Assembly: GCA_018265615.1 (NCBI GenBank)
Contig: JABLYX010000007.1
Coordinates: forward strand, 1 to 64,000
Reading direction: 5' to 3'
DNA: 64,000 nucleotides
Origin: Lentisphaeria bacterium
GTDB taxonomy: Bacteria; Verrucomicrobiota; Lentisphaeria; Victivallales; Victivallaceae
This document shows positions 43,271-51,125 of the stretch, in pieces. The first letter of the stretch is position 1; every line of letters starts with the position of its first letter. The notes under the pieces were generated by a model, which was given only the letters and a program-made list of their open reading frames with translations, was not told the DNA's origin and ran no database searches. The translations under genes and the position numbers were made by a program.

Positions 43271-44203
43271 GTGGAAACCACAACCATTCAGGCTGTTTCG
43301 GAGAACAGGCGGACCATCCGCTCCAAGGACTCGTTTTCCGCAGGATATGTGAATAAGCGTCAATGGGTCCGGGAGGAACACTGGTACGACGTCCACCCGT
43401 ATTCGCTCGCGATCTGGCCGCACTGCTTCACGGACAACATCCGGCGCGGCGAGTGGTGGATCCGGCGCGGAAACTACGCCAGCATCGCCCTCGAACTCCA
43501 GCTTGAAGGCGAGACCTGCTACCGGGTCGACGGAAAAACCGAAACCCTGACTCCCGGGGAGCTCTTCATCACGCTGCCCGGCTGCGACGTCTCCATGCAC
43601 AACGGACCGCTGCAGTTCGGCCGCCAGTACCAGCTCATCATCTCGGGCGGCATGGTCAAGCTGCTCGTCGAATCGCTCGGACTGAGGGAGTGCCGCAAGC
43701 TGCAGTTCCCCGGCGAAACGGAGCTGGAGGCGGTCAAGGCGCGCTTCCTGCGCCTCGCGGAACTCATGGAACACAAAATCTATGCGGAAGCCGCGGAGAA
43801 TTCCCACCTGGGATATGAGTTCATCGCTTTCCTGGCCGGAAAATATTCGCAGGCCGAGAAACAGGAGCTGCCGCCGCTGCTGACCCGCGCCATCTGGACC
43901 ATGGAGGCCGACCGGCGGTGCAACCTGTCGGTCGGGGAGCTGGCCAGAGAGCTGGGAACCAGCCGCGCCACCCTCACGCGGATGTTCCAGATCTACCTGA
44001 ACACCTCTCCGCACGCATACTGGAACAACCTGCGCATGGAGAGCGCCAAACAGCTGGTCGCCGCCGGGCAGCTCTCGTTCAAGGAGATTGCCGAAAATCT
44101 CGGCTTCCGGAATTCACTCTACTTTTCGACCGCGTTCCGCACCTACACGGGGCTGACGCCGACCGAATTCAAGCGGAAGGGCGAAACGCCCTCCCCGGCC
44201 TGA
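43271..44203 (+). CDS. AraC-family transcriptional regulator (module 2)
   Basis: A 310-residue protein from the GTG at 43271, with CGGAG about 8 nt upstream; the open frame reaches back much further but lies opposite the prepilin gene. A cupin-like N-terminal sensor (ALELQLEGETCYRVDGKTETLTPGELFITLPG) is followed by a C-terminal double HTH (CNLSVGELARELGTSRATLTRMFQIYLNTSPHAYWNN.., LSFKEIAENLGFRNSLYFSTAFRTYTGLTPTEFKRKG). It is divergent from the prepilin and GH5-like genes and most likely controls them in response to a glycan-derived ligand. Confidence 0.88.
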   Translation: METTTIQAVSENRRTIRSKDSFSAGYVNKRQWVREEHWYDVHPYSLAIWPHCFTDNIRRGEWWIRRGNYASIALELQLEGETCYRVDGKTETLTPGELFITLPGCDVSMHNGPLQFGRQYQLIISGGMVKLLVESLGLRECRKLQFPGETELEAVKARFLRLAELMEHKIYAEAAENSHLGYEFIAFLAGKYSQAEKQELPPLLTRAIWTMEADRRCNLSVGELARELGTSRATLTRMFQIYLNTSPHAYWNNLRMESAKQLVAAGQLSFKEIAENLGFRNSLYFSTAFRTYTGLTPTEFKRKGETPSPA

Positions 44204-44206
44204 TGC

Positions 44207-45127
44207 TCATGCGCCCGACAGCTCCTTCAGCCGCCTGATCCGCTCTTCGATCGGCGGATGGGTGGAAAACCAGCTGTCGGCGCCGCCGCGCAGCTTCAGC
44301 TCCGGATTCACGATGTAGAGCGAAGCAAGCGCCCGGCTCGCCTCACAGGGGGTCCGGTCCGATGCGAGCTTGCCGAGTGCTTTCGCCAGTCCGTCCGGAT
44401 TGCGCGTGAACTCCACCGCCGACGCATCCGCGAGGTATTCGCGCTGGCGGCTCATCGCCATCTGGATCAGCGCCGTGATAATCGGCGCGAGAATCGCAAG
44501 CACCAGCCCGATCACCAGCAGTATCGCCTGCGCCGCCCCGTCGTTCCTGCCGCTGCCGCGCCGGCGGCTGCCGGAAGAGTAGAAGGTCGAACGCAGAAAC
44601 ACATCCGCCAGCAGCACGATCGCGCCGGCCATGACCGCCATCAGCATCGTGTAGCGGATGTCGAAATTCCGGATATGGCCGATCTCGTGCGCAATCACCC
44701 CCTGAAGCTCCTCACGGTTCAGCCTGCGCCGCAGCCCGTCCGTGACCGCGACGGCGGCGTGCGCGGGGTCGACGCCCGTCGCGAACGCATTCAGCGCCGC
44801 CGTGTCGATGACGTACACCTTCGGCATCGGGATCCCCGCGGCGATCGACATCTCCTCGACCACGTTGAAAAGCTGCGGATCGTCCGCCTTCTCAATCTCC
44901 CGGGCTCCGCTGACCGCCAGAATCGTCCCGGAACCCGCGAACCACGAGAAAAGGAACACGATCACCGCCGTCGCTCCCGCAATCAGAAGCCCGGCCTCAT
45001 AACTGCCGTACGCCCCGCCGAACACCGCGCCGAGCGTGAAGAGCAGCAGGAACATGCCGGTGACAAGAATCCAGCTGTTGCGCTTGTTCGACGCAATCAG
45101 CTGCTGGAACGTCTGCCGGGACCGCAT
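44207..45127 (-). CDS. htpX: HtpX-type M48 membrane metalloprotease
   Basis: A 306-residue inner-membrane zinc protease. Helices near residues 20-65 precede the cytoplasmic catalytic region with H147-E148-x-x-H151 (VIAHEIGHIRNFD). Two further helices span about 158-220, and the third zinc ligand Glu lies in SRQREYLADASAVEFTRNP. HtpX degrades misfolded membrane proteins under envelope stress. The gene starts two bases after the lemA stop; lemA-htpX pairing is common, and the two are probably co-regulated. Length is normal for the family. Confidence 0.92.
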   Translation of the reverse strand: MRSRQTFQQLIASNKRNSWILVTGMFLLLFTLGAVFGGAYGSYEAGLLIAGATAVIVFLFSWFAGSGTILAVSGAREIEKADDPQLFNVVEEMSIAAGIPMPKVYVIDTAALNAFATGVDPAHAAVAVTDGLRRRLNREELQGVIAHEIGHIRNFDIRYTMLMAVMAGAIVLLADVFLRSTFYSSGSRRRGSGRNDGAAQAILLVIGLVLAILAPIITALIQMAMSRQREYLADASAVEFTRNPDGLAKALGKLASDRTPCEASRALASLYIVNPELKLRGGADSWFSTHPPIEERIRRLKELSGA

Positions 45128-45129
45128 CG

Positions 45130-45684
45130 TCAGAACTTGACCTTCGGCGCCTCGCGCTCAGCTGAATTGGTGATCTGCCAGAGTTCCGCGTCACGGAACT
45201 GGAACATCCCTGCGATGATGCTGGCCGGAAAGACGGCGATCGCGGTGTTGTAGTTCGTCGCGCTGTCGTTGTAGTGCTGGCGCGCGAACGAGATCTTGTT
45301 TTCGGTCGTGGTCAGCTCCTCCTGAAGCTGCAGGAAATTCCCGTTCGCCTTCAGCTGCGGATACGCCTCCACCTGGACCATCAGCCCTTTCAGCGCGCCG
45401 GTCAGCTCGGTCTCCGCCGAAATTTTCGCGCCGGTCCCCGTGGCGGCCATCGCATTCGAACGCGCCTGCGTGACCTTTTCGAGCACCGAAGCCTCATGCC
45501 CCGCATACCCCTTGACCGTCTCCACGAGATTCGGGATCAGGTCGTACCGCCGCTTGAGCTGAACGTCGATCTGCGCCCACGCGTTGTCCACCTGCTTTCT
45601 GGCACGTATCAGCCCGTTGTACATCCCGATCATGATCAGGATGAGAACGACGACCGCAGCCAGAACAATCAATCCGATAACCAT
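45130..45684 (-). CDS. lemA: LemA-family protein
   Basis: A 184-residue protein: one N-terminal membrane helix (IGLIVLAAVVVLILIMIGMYN), then the long four-helix LemA domain with the signature YNGLIRARKQVDNAWAQIDVQLKRRYDLIPNLVETVKGYA and the later ENKISFARQHYNDSATNYNTAIAVFP. The biochemical role is unclear, but the family is consistently linked to HtpX-like proteases. GGGAGG is placed well before the ATG. The first 16 bp overlap the end of the broken SRAP gene. Confidence 0.93.
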   Translation of the reverse strand: MVIGLIVLAAVVVLILIMIGMYNGLIRARKQVDNAWAQIDVQLKRRYDLIPNLVETVKGYAGHEASVLEKVTQARSNAMAATGTGAKISAETELTGALKGLMVQVEAYPQLKANGNFLQLQEELTTTENKISFARQHYNDSATNYNTAIAVFPASIIAGMFQFRDAELWQITNSAEREAPKVKF

Positions 45685-46010
45685 ACAAAACCTCCCTCTT
45701 CAAAAATAAAGGCCTCTGTCATAACGTATGGCTTTCCCCGCGGAAAAGCAAGCCGGCGGCGGCAAAAGTTCCACAAAAAACGCTCCGTCAGAACAGCCCG
45801 GGGAGAAATCCCTCCGGGGAAGATGACCAGACTCGTCCCCCTGCGGACGCGCCAGCCCCCGGCGCAGGCACCCCGGCCCGGCCCGCGGAGAATAATCCAC
45901 GACTCCTGCGACGGAGCGATGTTGAAACGGCTCCGCAGGCAGAGCGGGGCGAGCACGGGCAGATCGGGCAGCACCTCCGGAATCCGGTCCGGCGCGAAAC
46001 GCCCGCACAC
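45669..46010 (-). pseudogene. Truncated SRAP (YedK/HMCES-like) gene
   Basis: The GTG start at 46010 gives (V/M)CGRFAPDRI, then SRFNIAPSQESWIILRG: the exact N-terminus of SOS-response-associated peptidases, with catalytic Cys2 that crosslinks to abasic sites in single-stranded DNA. After about 45 residues the similarity ends and the frame runs through unrelated sequence to 113 residues. The conserved RWGL..W, NARAET and GFYEW blocks expected in a 200-residue protein are absent in all three frames. GGAAGG upstream and tight placement after the methyltransferase suggest it was once an operon member. It is probably a decayed remnant. Confidence 0.7.
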
Positions 46011-46017
46011 GGCCGCG

Positions 46018-46710
46018 TCACGCCTTCCGGCAGCAGTAGTTGCGCAGGAATCCGTGACTGAGGACGTCGGATTCGACGACGAACCCCGCCCGGGTCAGCA
46101 GCCCGGTCATGATCCAGGCCAGTGTGCTGAACTCGCGCGAAATGTGGCGGCAGAGGTTCGGGCGCGCCTCCTTCTCCGCCTCGACGATCCCCCTGAAATA
46201 GGCATCCGGGTCGCCGTTACCCCAGTCGAACACCACGTCGAGCAGGAAAAAACGCCCGCCGGGCTTCAGCGCACGGTAGATCTTCTCGAGCGCGACCATC
46301 TTCCATGCATCCGGCAGATGGTGCAGCGCAAGGCCGCTGACCGCCGCGTCGAACGCCCCGGCGGGATAATCGAACCCGAGGAACCCGGCATGGTAGAAGT
46401 CGATGTTGTCCAGCCCCTCCTCCCGCGCCCTGCCCGAAGCGTAATCGATCATCATCTCCGAAACGTCGAGCGCCGTCACGTGCGAGCAGACCTTCGCCGC
46501 GGCGCGCGTGAACGCCCCGGTCCCCATGCCGATCTCAAGGACCGCGCTCTCCTTCGTCAGCTTCAGCATATCGAGAATCGCCCGGTTCTCGGCGTCCACA
46601 TCGCGCATCTTCCGCATCCTGGAATCATAGGCGGCGACCTCCTCGACCGAACCGTAATCGGTGCCGATCTGCTGGAACTCATTCCGCCGCCAGTCGAATT
46701 TTTCACTCAT
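46018..46710 (-). CDS. Class I SAM-dependent methyltransferase
   Basis: A 230-residue protein from the ATG at 46710 (GGAGG 6 nt upstream). Motif I is VLEIGMGTGAFTRAAAK, motif II VTALDVSEMMIDYA, motif IV AFDAAVSGLALHHLPDAWK and post-motif ALKPGGRFFLLDVVFDWG, matching Methyltransf_11/25-type enzymes. The N-terminus (FDWRRNEFQQIGTDYGSVEEVAAYDSRM) is characteristic of a small-molecule methyltransferase subgroup. The substrate is unknown. It has its own promoter (46764-46791) and precedes the broken SRAP gene. Confidence 0.85.
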   Translation of the reverse strand: MSEKFDWRRNEFQQIGTDYGSVEEVAAYDSRMRKMRDVDAENRAILDMLKLTKESAVLEIGMGTGAFTRAAAKVCSHVTALDVSEMMIDYASGRAREEGLDNIDFYHAGFLGFDYPAGAFDAAVSGLALHHLPDAWKMVALEKIYRALKPGGRFFLLDVVFDWGNGDPDAYFRGIVEAEKEARPNLCRHISREFSTLAWIMTGLLTRAGFVVESDVLSHGFLRNYCCRKA

Positions 46711-46763
46711 GACAAGCCTCCGTTTCCCGGGAGCCGGGCCGAATCCCCGCTCCTGCCGGAAGG

Positions 46764-46791
46764 AATATAACACCCGAAAATCCGATTACAA
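46764..46791 (-). promoter_or_regulatory. Promoter of the methyltransferase gene
   Basis: TTGTAA (46791-46786) and TATATT (46769-46764) lie on the minus strand, 16 bp apart, about 54 bp before the ATG at 46710. Confidence 0.5.
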
Positions 46792-46870
46792 TATTCCGAA
46801 TGAAATTCAATATATTTAACGGAATGCCGGGGCGACATTCGATTTCCGGGAAATCCGCGGGAAACGGCGC

Positions 46871-46899
46871 TTGCATGGAATGCGGAGAGGTGATATATT
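46871..46899 (+). promoter_or_regulatory. Promoter of the EamA-like transporter gene
   Basis: TTGCAT (46871-46876) and TATATT (46894-46899), 17 bp apart, lie about 36 bp before the ATG at 46935. Confidence 0.5.
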
Positions 46900-46934
46900 C
46901 CCGTCATGGAGATTGCAGGAGGAGGCAGTTACAA

Positions 46935-47822
46935 ATGATGACATTCGGAATTCTGTCCGGTATCGCCGCGGCGCTTTTTCAGTCCGGCGGATACATTTTC
47001 GCACGCATCGACATCAAAAAGGGCAGCACGCCGCTGACGCTGATGGTCCTCGCGCAGCTGCTGATCGCGCTTTTCAGCATCCCGCTGCTGGCGCTCGTCT
47101 GGCACGACGGCTTCTGGGGAAACTGGAGCTGGGTGCTGCCACTCTTCCTGACGGCGGCCGGAACGACGGGCGGGGAGCTGATGTTCTTCCGCGCCGAACG
47201 CAGCATCGCCCCGTCGCGCCTTTCGTCGCTGCTGGGGCTGCGCGTCGCGCTGCTCGCGATCGTTTCTGCCTCGATCGGCATCGAACACTACAACCTGCTG
47301 CAGTGCGGCGGCATCGTCCTCGCGGCCGCGTCGGCATTCGTGATGAACTACGAGAACGGCAAGCTGAACTTCCGGGGAATGCCCGCCGTATTCGGGGCGC
47401 TCGCATTCTACTGCCTCTCCGACCTCTCGATCAAATTCATGATCGACGGAATCCGCGCCCCGTCGCTCTGGCACTCGGCCCTGATCGCGGTCTGCGCGAT
47501 CAACCTCGTGATCGGCACGGTGCTCATCCCGTTCATCTTCCTGCTCAGGATCCGCGCCCGGAGCTTCACGGCGGCCGTGCCGTACGCCGGAACCTGGTTC
47601 GCGAAGCAGCTCTGCCTCTACATCTGCTACGCGATGGTCGGGCCGGTGTTCGGCAACGTCGTCATGACGAGCCGCGGGCCTCTCGCGATCATCCTGACGC
47701 TGATCCTGCTGCATTTCGGCGTGAAGAACCTCGAACAGCCGAAGGCGCTTCCGGTCTGGATCCGCCGCGGCGTCGCGACGCTGATGATGGCCGCGGCGAT
47801 CGTGCTCTATTCCGTGGCCTGA
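46935..47822 (+). CDS. EamA/DMT-type membrane transporter
   Basis: A 295-residue protein from the ATG at 46935 (GGAGGAGG upstream; a second ATG follows at once). It has about ten predicted membrane helices, for example ILSGIAAALFQSGGYIFA, LMVLAQLLIALFSIPLLALVW, LLGLRVALLAIVSASIGIE, GIVLAAASAFVMNYENGKLNF and LAIILTLILLHFGVKN. The two-fold repeat of five helices and the GE-x-x-FF..R start of the second helix pair fit the drug/metabolite transporter superfamily. Substrate is not predictable. It is monocistronic, divergent from the methyltransferase. Confidence 0.75.
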   Translation: MMTFGILSGIAAALFQSGGYIFARIDIKKGSTPLTLMVLAQLLIALFSIPLLALVWHDGFWGNWSWVLPLFLTAAGTTGGELMFFRAERSIAPSRLSSLLGLRVALLAIVSASIGIEHYNLLQCGGIVLAAASAFVMNYENGKLNFRGMPAVFGALAFYCLSDLSIKFMIDGIRAPSLWHSALIAVCAINLVIGTVLIPFIFLLRIRARSFTAAVPYAGTWFAKQLCLYICYAMVGPVFGNVVMTSRGPLAIILTLILLHFGVKNLEQPKALPVWIRRGVATLMMAAAIVLYSVA

Positions 47823-47872
47823 CGCGGTATCCCTTTTGTTCGTTAATTTCTGAAAAATGTTAATCTCTCCTA

Positions 47873-47900
47873 TTGATTTCCGGAGCTTTTCCCTTATATT
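47873..47900 (+). promoter_or_regulatory. Promoter of grpE-dnaJ-smpB
   Basis: TTGATT (47873-47878) and TATATT (47895-47900), 16 bp apart, lie 36 bp before the grpE ATG. I see no CIRCE inverted repeat, so HrcA control is not evident here. Confidence 0.5.
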
Positions 47901-47935
47901 AATTTATTCAGGAATTTAAAGGAGTTTTTACAGAT

Positions 47936-48541
47936 ATGAGTCACAAACATCAGGAACAAAATCACGACGAAGAACCGGATATGATCCGTCCCGGCGCCGC
48001 GGCGGAGGAGGCTGCGGCGGAACAGTGCAACGCCGAACCGGAGGAGGAGCCGTTGAAAAAGGAAGTCGAAAAGCTGAAAGGCGAGCTCGCCGAAGCGCAG
48101 GAGAAGCTGATCTACCTGCAGGCCGACTATCAGAACTACCGCAAGCGGGTGTCGAAAGACATCACCGACGCGCGGGTCTACGGAGCGGCCAATGCGCTCG
48201 AACCGTTCATCACCGTCTACGACTACCTGACAATGGCGCGCCAGGCGGCGGAGAAGTCGGACAAGATCGAACAGATCCGGCAGGGGCTCGGGATGATTAT
48301 CGACCAGTACATGAAGGCGTTCGAAGAGTCCGGCGTGAGCCGGGTCGAAACCGTCGGCGCCCCGTTCGACCCCACGGTTCACGAAGCTGTCGCACGGGAA
48401 GCGTCGGACGAATACCCGGAGGGGATCATCCTCAAGGAGTGGACCGGCGGCTACCGGTTCGGCCAGCGGCTGCTGCGTCCGGCCAAGGTGGTCGTCTCCT
48501 CCGGCCCGGCCGGGGAAGCGCCGGCGGAAAAGGAGGCATAA
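47936..48541 (+). CDS. grpE: Nucleotide exchange factor GrpE
   Basis: A 201-residue DnaK co-chaperone. An acidic, disordered N-terminus (to about residue 38) leads into the long dimerisation helix (LKKEVEKLKGELAEAQEKLIYLQADYQNYRKRVSKDI), then the four-helix region and the C-terminal beta-wing (GAPFDPTVHEAVAREASDEYPEGIILKEWTGGYRFGQRLLRPAKVVVS), which inserts into DnaK. All diagnostic blocks are present. AAAGGAG precedes the ATG. dnaK itself is not in the window. dnaJ follows after 6 bp. Confidence 0.96.
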   Translation: MSHKHQEQNHDEEPDMIRPGAAAEEAAAEQCNAEPEEEPLKKEVEKLKGELAEAQEKLIYLQADYQNYRKRVSKDITDARVYGAANALEPFITVYDYLTMARQAAEKSDKIEQIRQGLGMIIDQYMKAFEESGVSRVETVGAPFDPTVHEAVAREASDEYPEGIILKEWTGGYRFGQRLLRPAKVVVSSGPAGEAPAEKEA

Positions 48542-48547
48542 GGAATT

Positions 48548-49717
48548 ATGGCTCAGGATTTCTATCAGACTCTTGGCGTCGACCGCAATGCCACGACGGA
48601 CGACCTCAAGAAAGCATACCGCAAACTGGCCATCAAGTACCACCCGGACAAAAATCCGGGCAACAAGGAGGCCGAGGAGAAGTTCAAGGAGGTCTCGCTC
48701 GCATACGAAACACTGAGCGACCCGGAAAAACGCCGCCAGTACGACCAGTTCGGACATGACGCCTACACCAGCAGCCAGCGCGGCGGCGGCGCGGGCCCGG
48801 ACTTCAACGCCCAGGATATCTTCAGCCAGTTCTTCGGAGGCGGCGGAGGTGGCGGCGGCGGCGGCTTCTCATTCGAGGACCTCTTCGGAGGCGGCGGAGG
48901 CGGCGGGCGCCGCCGCGACCCGAACGGCCCCGTGCGCGGCAACGACCTGCGCTATGACCTTGAAATCGATTTTGAAGACGCGGTCTACGGCGCGGAAAAG
49001 CGCATCACGATTCCGCGGCTGGTCGAATGCCCCGACTGCTCCGGCAGCGGCTGCGAGCCCGGCACCGGCAAGAAGACCTGCACCCAGTGCGGCGGCTCCG
49101 GCCGGATCAATGTGTCGCAGGGATTTTTCAACATCCAGCAGCCGTGCCCGAAATGCCAGGGGACCGGCCAGATCATCGAAAAGCCGTGCCGCAAATGCCA
49201 CGGCCAGGGGCGCGTCCGGCAGGAGAAATCGTTCTCGCTGCGGATCCAGCCCGGCGTCGACACCGGCTCGCAGATGCGCGTGGCCGGCAAAGGCGAAGAC
49301 GGGCTGCGCGGCGGCGGAGCCGGCGACCTCTATGTGGTGATCCACGTCCGCCCGAGCGCGGTCTTCCAGCGGACCGAGAACGACCTCAAATGCGAGGTCC
49401 CGATCTCCTACGAAGCCGCGGTGGCGGGCGGCACGGTCGAAGTGCCGAGCCTGACCGGAAAAACCAAGATGCGGGTCCCGCCGGGGACCCAGTCCGGCAC
49501 GGTGCTGCGGCTCAAGGGCAAAGGGGTTCCGTCGCTGCGCGGCGGCGCCCGCGGCGATCTGCATGTGCGCGTCATGGTCGAGAGCCCGGTCGGGCTCACG
49601 CCCGAACAGCTCGAACTGCTCGAGAAATTCAACGCGTCGCTCACGCCGAAGAACCTGCCGCGCCGCAGGGCATTCGAAGAACGCGCGCAGAACTACCTGC
49701 GCGAAGTGAAGGCGTAA
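48548..49717 (+). CDS. dnaJ: Chaperone DnaJ
   Basis: A 389-residue class A J-protein. J-domain with YHPDKNPGNKEAEEKF (HPD present), a Gly-rich/GF linker with long Gly runs (about residues 78-118), four C-x-x-C-x-G-x-G zinc modules between about 160 and 225 (CPDCSGSG, CTQCGGSG, CPKCQGTG, CRKCHGQG), and two C-terminal beta domains. It delivers substrates to DnaK and stimulates its ATPase. AAGGAA lies close before the ATG. It is co-transcribed with grpE upstream and smpB downstream. Confidence 0.97.
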   Translation: MAQDFYQTLGVDRNATTDDLKKAYRKLAIKYHPDKNPGNKEAEEKFKEVSLAYETLSDPEKRRQYDQFGHDAYTSSQRGGGAGPDFNAQDIFSQFFGGGGGGGGGGFSFEDLFGGGGGGGRRRDPNGPVRGNDLRYDLEIDFEDAVYGAEKRITIPRLVECPDCSGSGCEPGTGKKTCTQCGGSGRINVSQGFFNIQQPCPKCQGTGQIIEKPCRKCHGQGRVRQEKSFSLRIQPGVDTGSQMRVAGKGEDGLRGGGAGDLYVVIHVRPSAVFQRTENDLKCEVPISYEAAVAGGTVEVPSLTGKTKMRVPPGTQSGTVLRLKGKGVPSLRGGARGDLHVRVMVESPVGLTPEQLELLEKFNASLTPKNLPRRRAFEERAQNYLREVKA

Positions 49718-49728
49718 AGAGGTGAACC

Positions 49729-50190
49729 ATGCCGAGACGGAATCCGGATGAACCGGTCCTTGCGACCAACAAGAAAGCCTTTCATGATTACAATATCATC
49801 GAACGGTTCGAGGCCGGCGTACAGCTGGTCGGAACGGAGGTCAAAAGCTGCCGTGCGAAGTCGATCACGATGACCGACTCCTACGTCACGATCCGGAACG
49901 GCCAGGCGTGGCTCGAAAACCTGCATATCGCGCCCTACGGCTTCGGCAACCGCTTCAACCACGAAGCGAAGCAGAAGCGGCGGCTGCTGCTGCATAAGAA
50001 CGAGATCCTGAAGCTCGCCCAGTGGACCGGTTCAAAGGGCGGGACGGTCATTCCGCTGAAGGTCTACCTGAAGCAGGGGCTCGTGAAAATCGAAGTGGCC
50101 TACTGCCAGGGCAAGACTCATGGCGACAAGCGCGACACGCTGCGCAAGCGGCAGGACGACCTCGATATGCGCCGCGCCCTCAAGCGCTGA
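49729..50190 (+). CDS. smpB: SsrA-binding protein SmpB
   Basis: A 153-residue partner of tmRNA in rescue of stalled ribosomes. NKKAFHDYNIIERFEAGVQLVGTEVKSCRAKSITMTDSYV is the diagnostic OB-barrel start, and the basic C-terminal tail GDKRDTLRKRQDDLDMRRALKR would enter the mRNA channel. Length is standard. It lies 11 bp after dnaJ with GAGGTG as ribosome site. No tmRNA gene is visible in this window. RNase R, which works with SmpB-tmRNA, is encoded at 32763. Confidence 0.96.
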   Translation: MPRRNPDEPVLATNKKAFHDYNIIERFEAGVQLVGTEVKSCRAKSITMTDSYVTIRNGQAWLENLHIAPYGFGNRFNHEAKQKRRLLLHKNEILKLAQWTGSKGGTVIPLKVYLKQGLVKIEVAYCQGKTHGDKRDTLRKRQDDLDMRRALKR

Positions 50191-50210
50191 CCCGGAACCC
50201 CGGACGGATT

Positions 50211-51125
50211 TTATTCCGCATCCGGGTGAACCCGCTTCAGTTCGAGGAACCGGGTGATTTTCGCCTTCATCATGAAAAGCTCGCGCCCGAGCGCGAGAAT
50301 ATGGTATCCGTGCTCAAACGTGACCAGTTTCGCCTCGGGCAGCACGGAGGCGATGGTCGCGGCGTGCCGGTAGTTGACGTCGCCGTCGCGCCGCCCGTGC
50401 AGGATCAGAACCGGCAATGTGAGCCCGGCGTAAGCGGCGGCGGAAAGCCCGGTCATCTGTTCACCGTCGTTCCGGAATCCCGCCGCGTACCGGCGGAACG
50501 GAACGCTCTGCCGGATGAGCTCCAGCAGGAACGCGCGATCCTCCGGCGAACGGAAAAAACGGACGGAATCGATCTCGACCTTCCGGCCCGGGGCGTTTCC
50601 GCCGGACAGCAGCTGCCGGAAAACCGCGCGCGGGAAGTGCCGGCTCATCAGCTCAACGAACTTCATCCCGACCGTGGAATAGATGAGGAAGCTCTCAAGG
50701 CGGCCGGCGAACGTGTCCCCCGTCAGCCGGTACGGGCCGGTCACGGCCGAAAGCAGAATGAGGCGGCGGATCCTGTCGGGATGGCGTTTCGCAAACTCCA
50801 GCGCGGACGGGCCGCCGCAGGAGAATGCAACCGCGCCGTCAACGGCCGGGACCTCCAGCGCATCCAGAAGCGCGGCAAACAGATCTCCCTGCTCCGCCGG
50901 GCTCCTGCCCGAATCGAGCGGCGTATCGAAATACCCCGGGCGCGAGACGAAGAGCCGGCGGCAGCGCCCCGGCACGAGCCCGAGCCGGTCGAACATCGCC
51001 CGCATCTGGCCGCAGGAGCCGGGCGCCCCGTGGATGCCGAGGATCAGCGGCCCGGAAGCGCCCTCCAGCAGATACTCCACCGGGCCGGACGGCGTTTCCG
51101 CCACGTGTGTTCCGAGGGAGTTCAT
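50211..51125 (-). CDS. Alpha/beta-hydrolase
   Basis: A 304-residue protein. The oxyanion-hole segment LILGIHGAPGSCGQM, the nucleophile elbow VAFSCGGPSALEFA (Ser in F-S-C-G-G), the acid in LILHGRRDGDVNY and the late histidine in TFEHGYHILALG form a complete catalytic triad. No signal peptide or membrane helix is seen, so it is cytoplasmic. The elbow has Cys after Ser, which occurs in some esterases and peptidases. It is the last gene of the STAS-to-hydrolase operon and overlaps the DUF2156 gene by 4 bp. It could be a lipase or esterase removing aminoacyl groups from lipids, but this is only a guess from context. Confidence 0.8.
   Translation of the reverse strand: MNSLGTHVAETPSGPVEYLLEGASGPLILGIHGAPGSCGQMRAMFDRLGLVPGRCRRLFVSRPGYFDTPLDSGRSPAEQGDLFAALLDALEVPAVDGAVAFSCGGPSALEFAKRHPDRIRRLILLSAVTGPYRLTGDTFAGRLESFLIYSTVGMKFVELMSRHFPRAVFRQLLSGGNAPGRKVEIDSVRFFRSPEDRAFLLELIRQSVPFRRYAAGFRNDGEQMTGLSAAAYAGLTLPVLILHGRRDGDVNYRHAATIASVLPEAKLVTFEHGYHILALGRELFMMKAKITRFLELKRVHPDAE

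Noticed and set aside
48845..48905. GGC/GGA-rich simple repeat
   Set aside because: It encodes the Gly-rich linker of DnaJ and is in frame, so it is an expected part of the gene.
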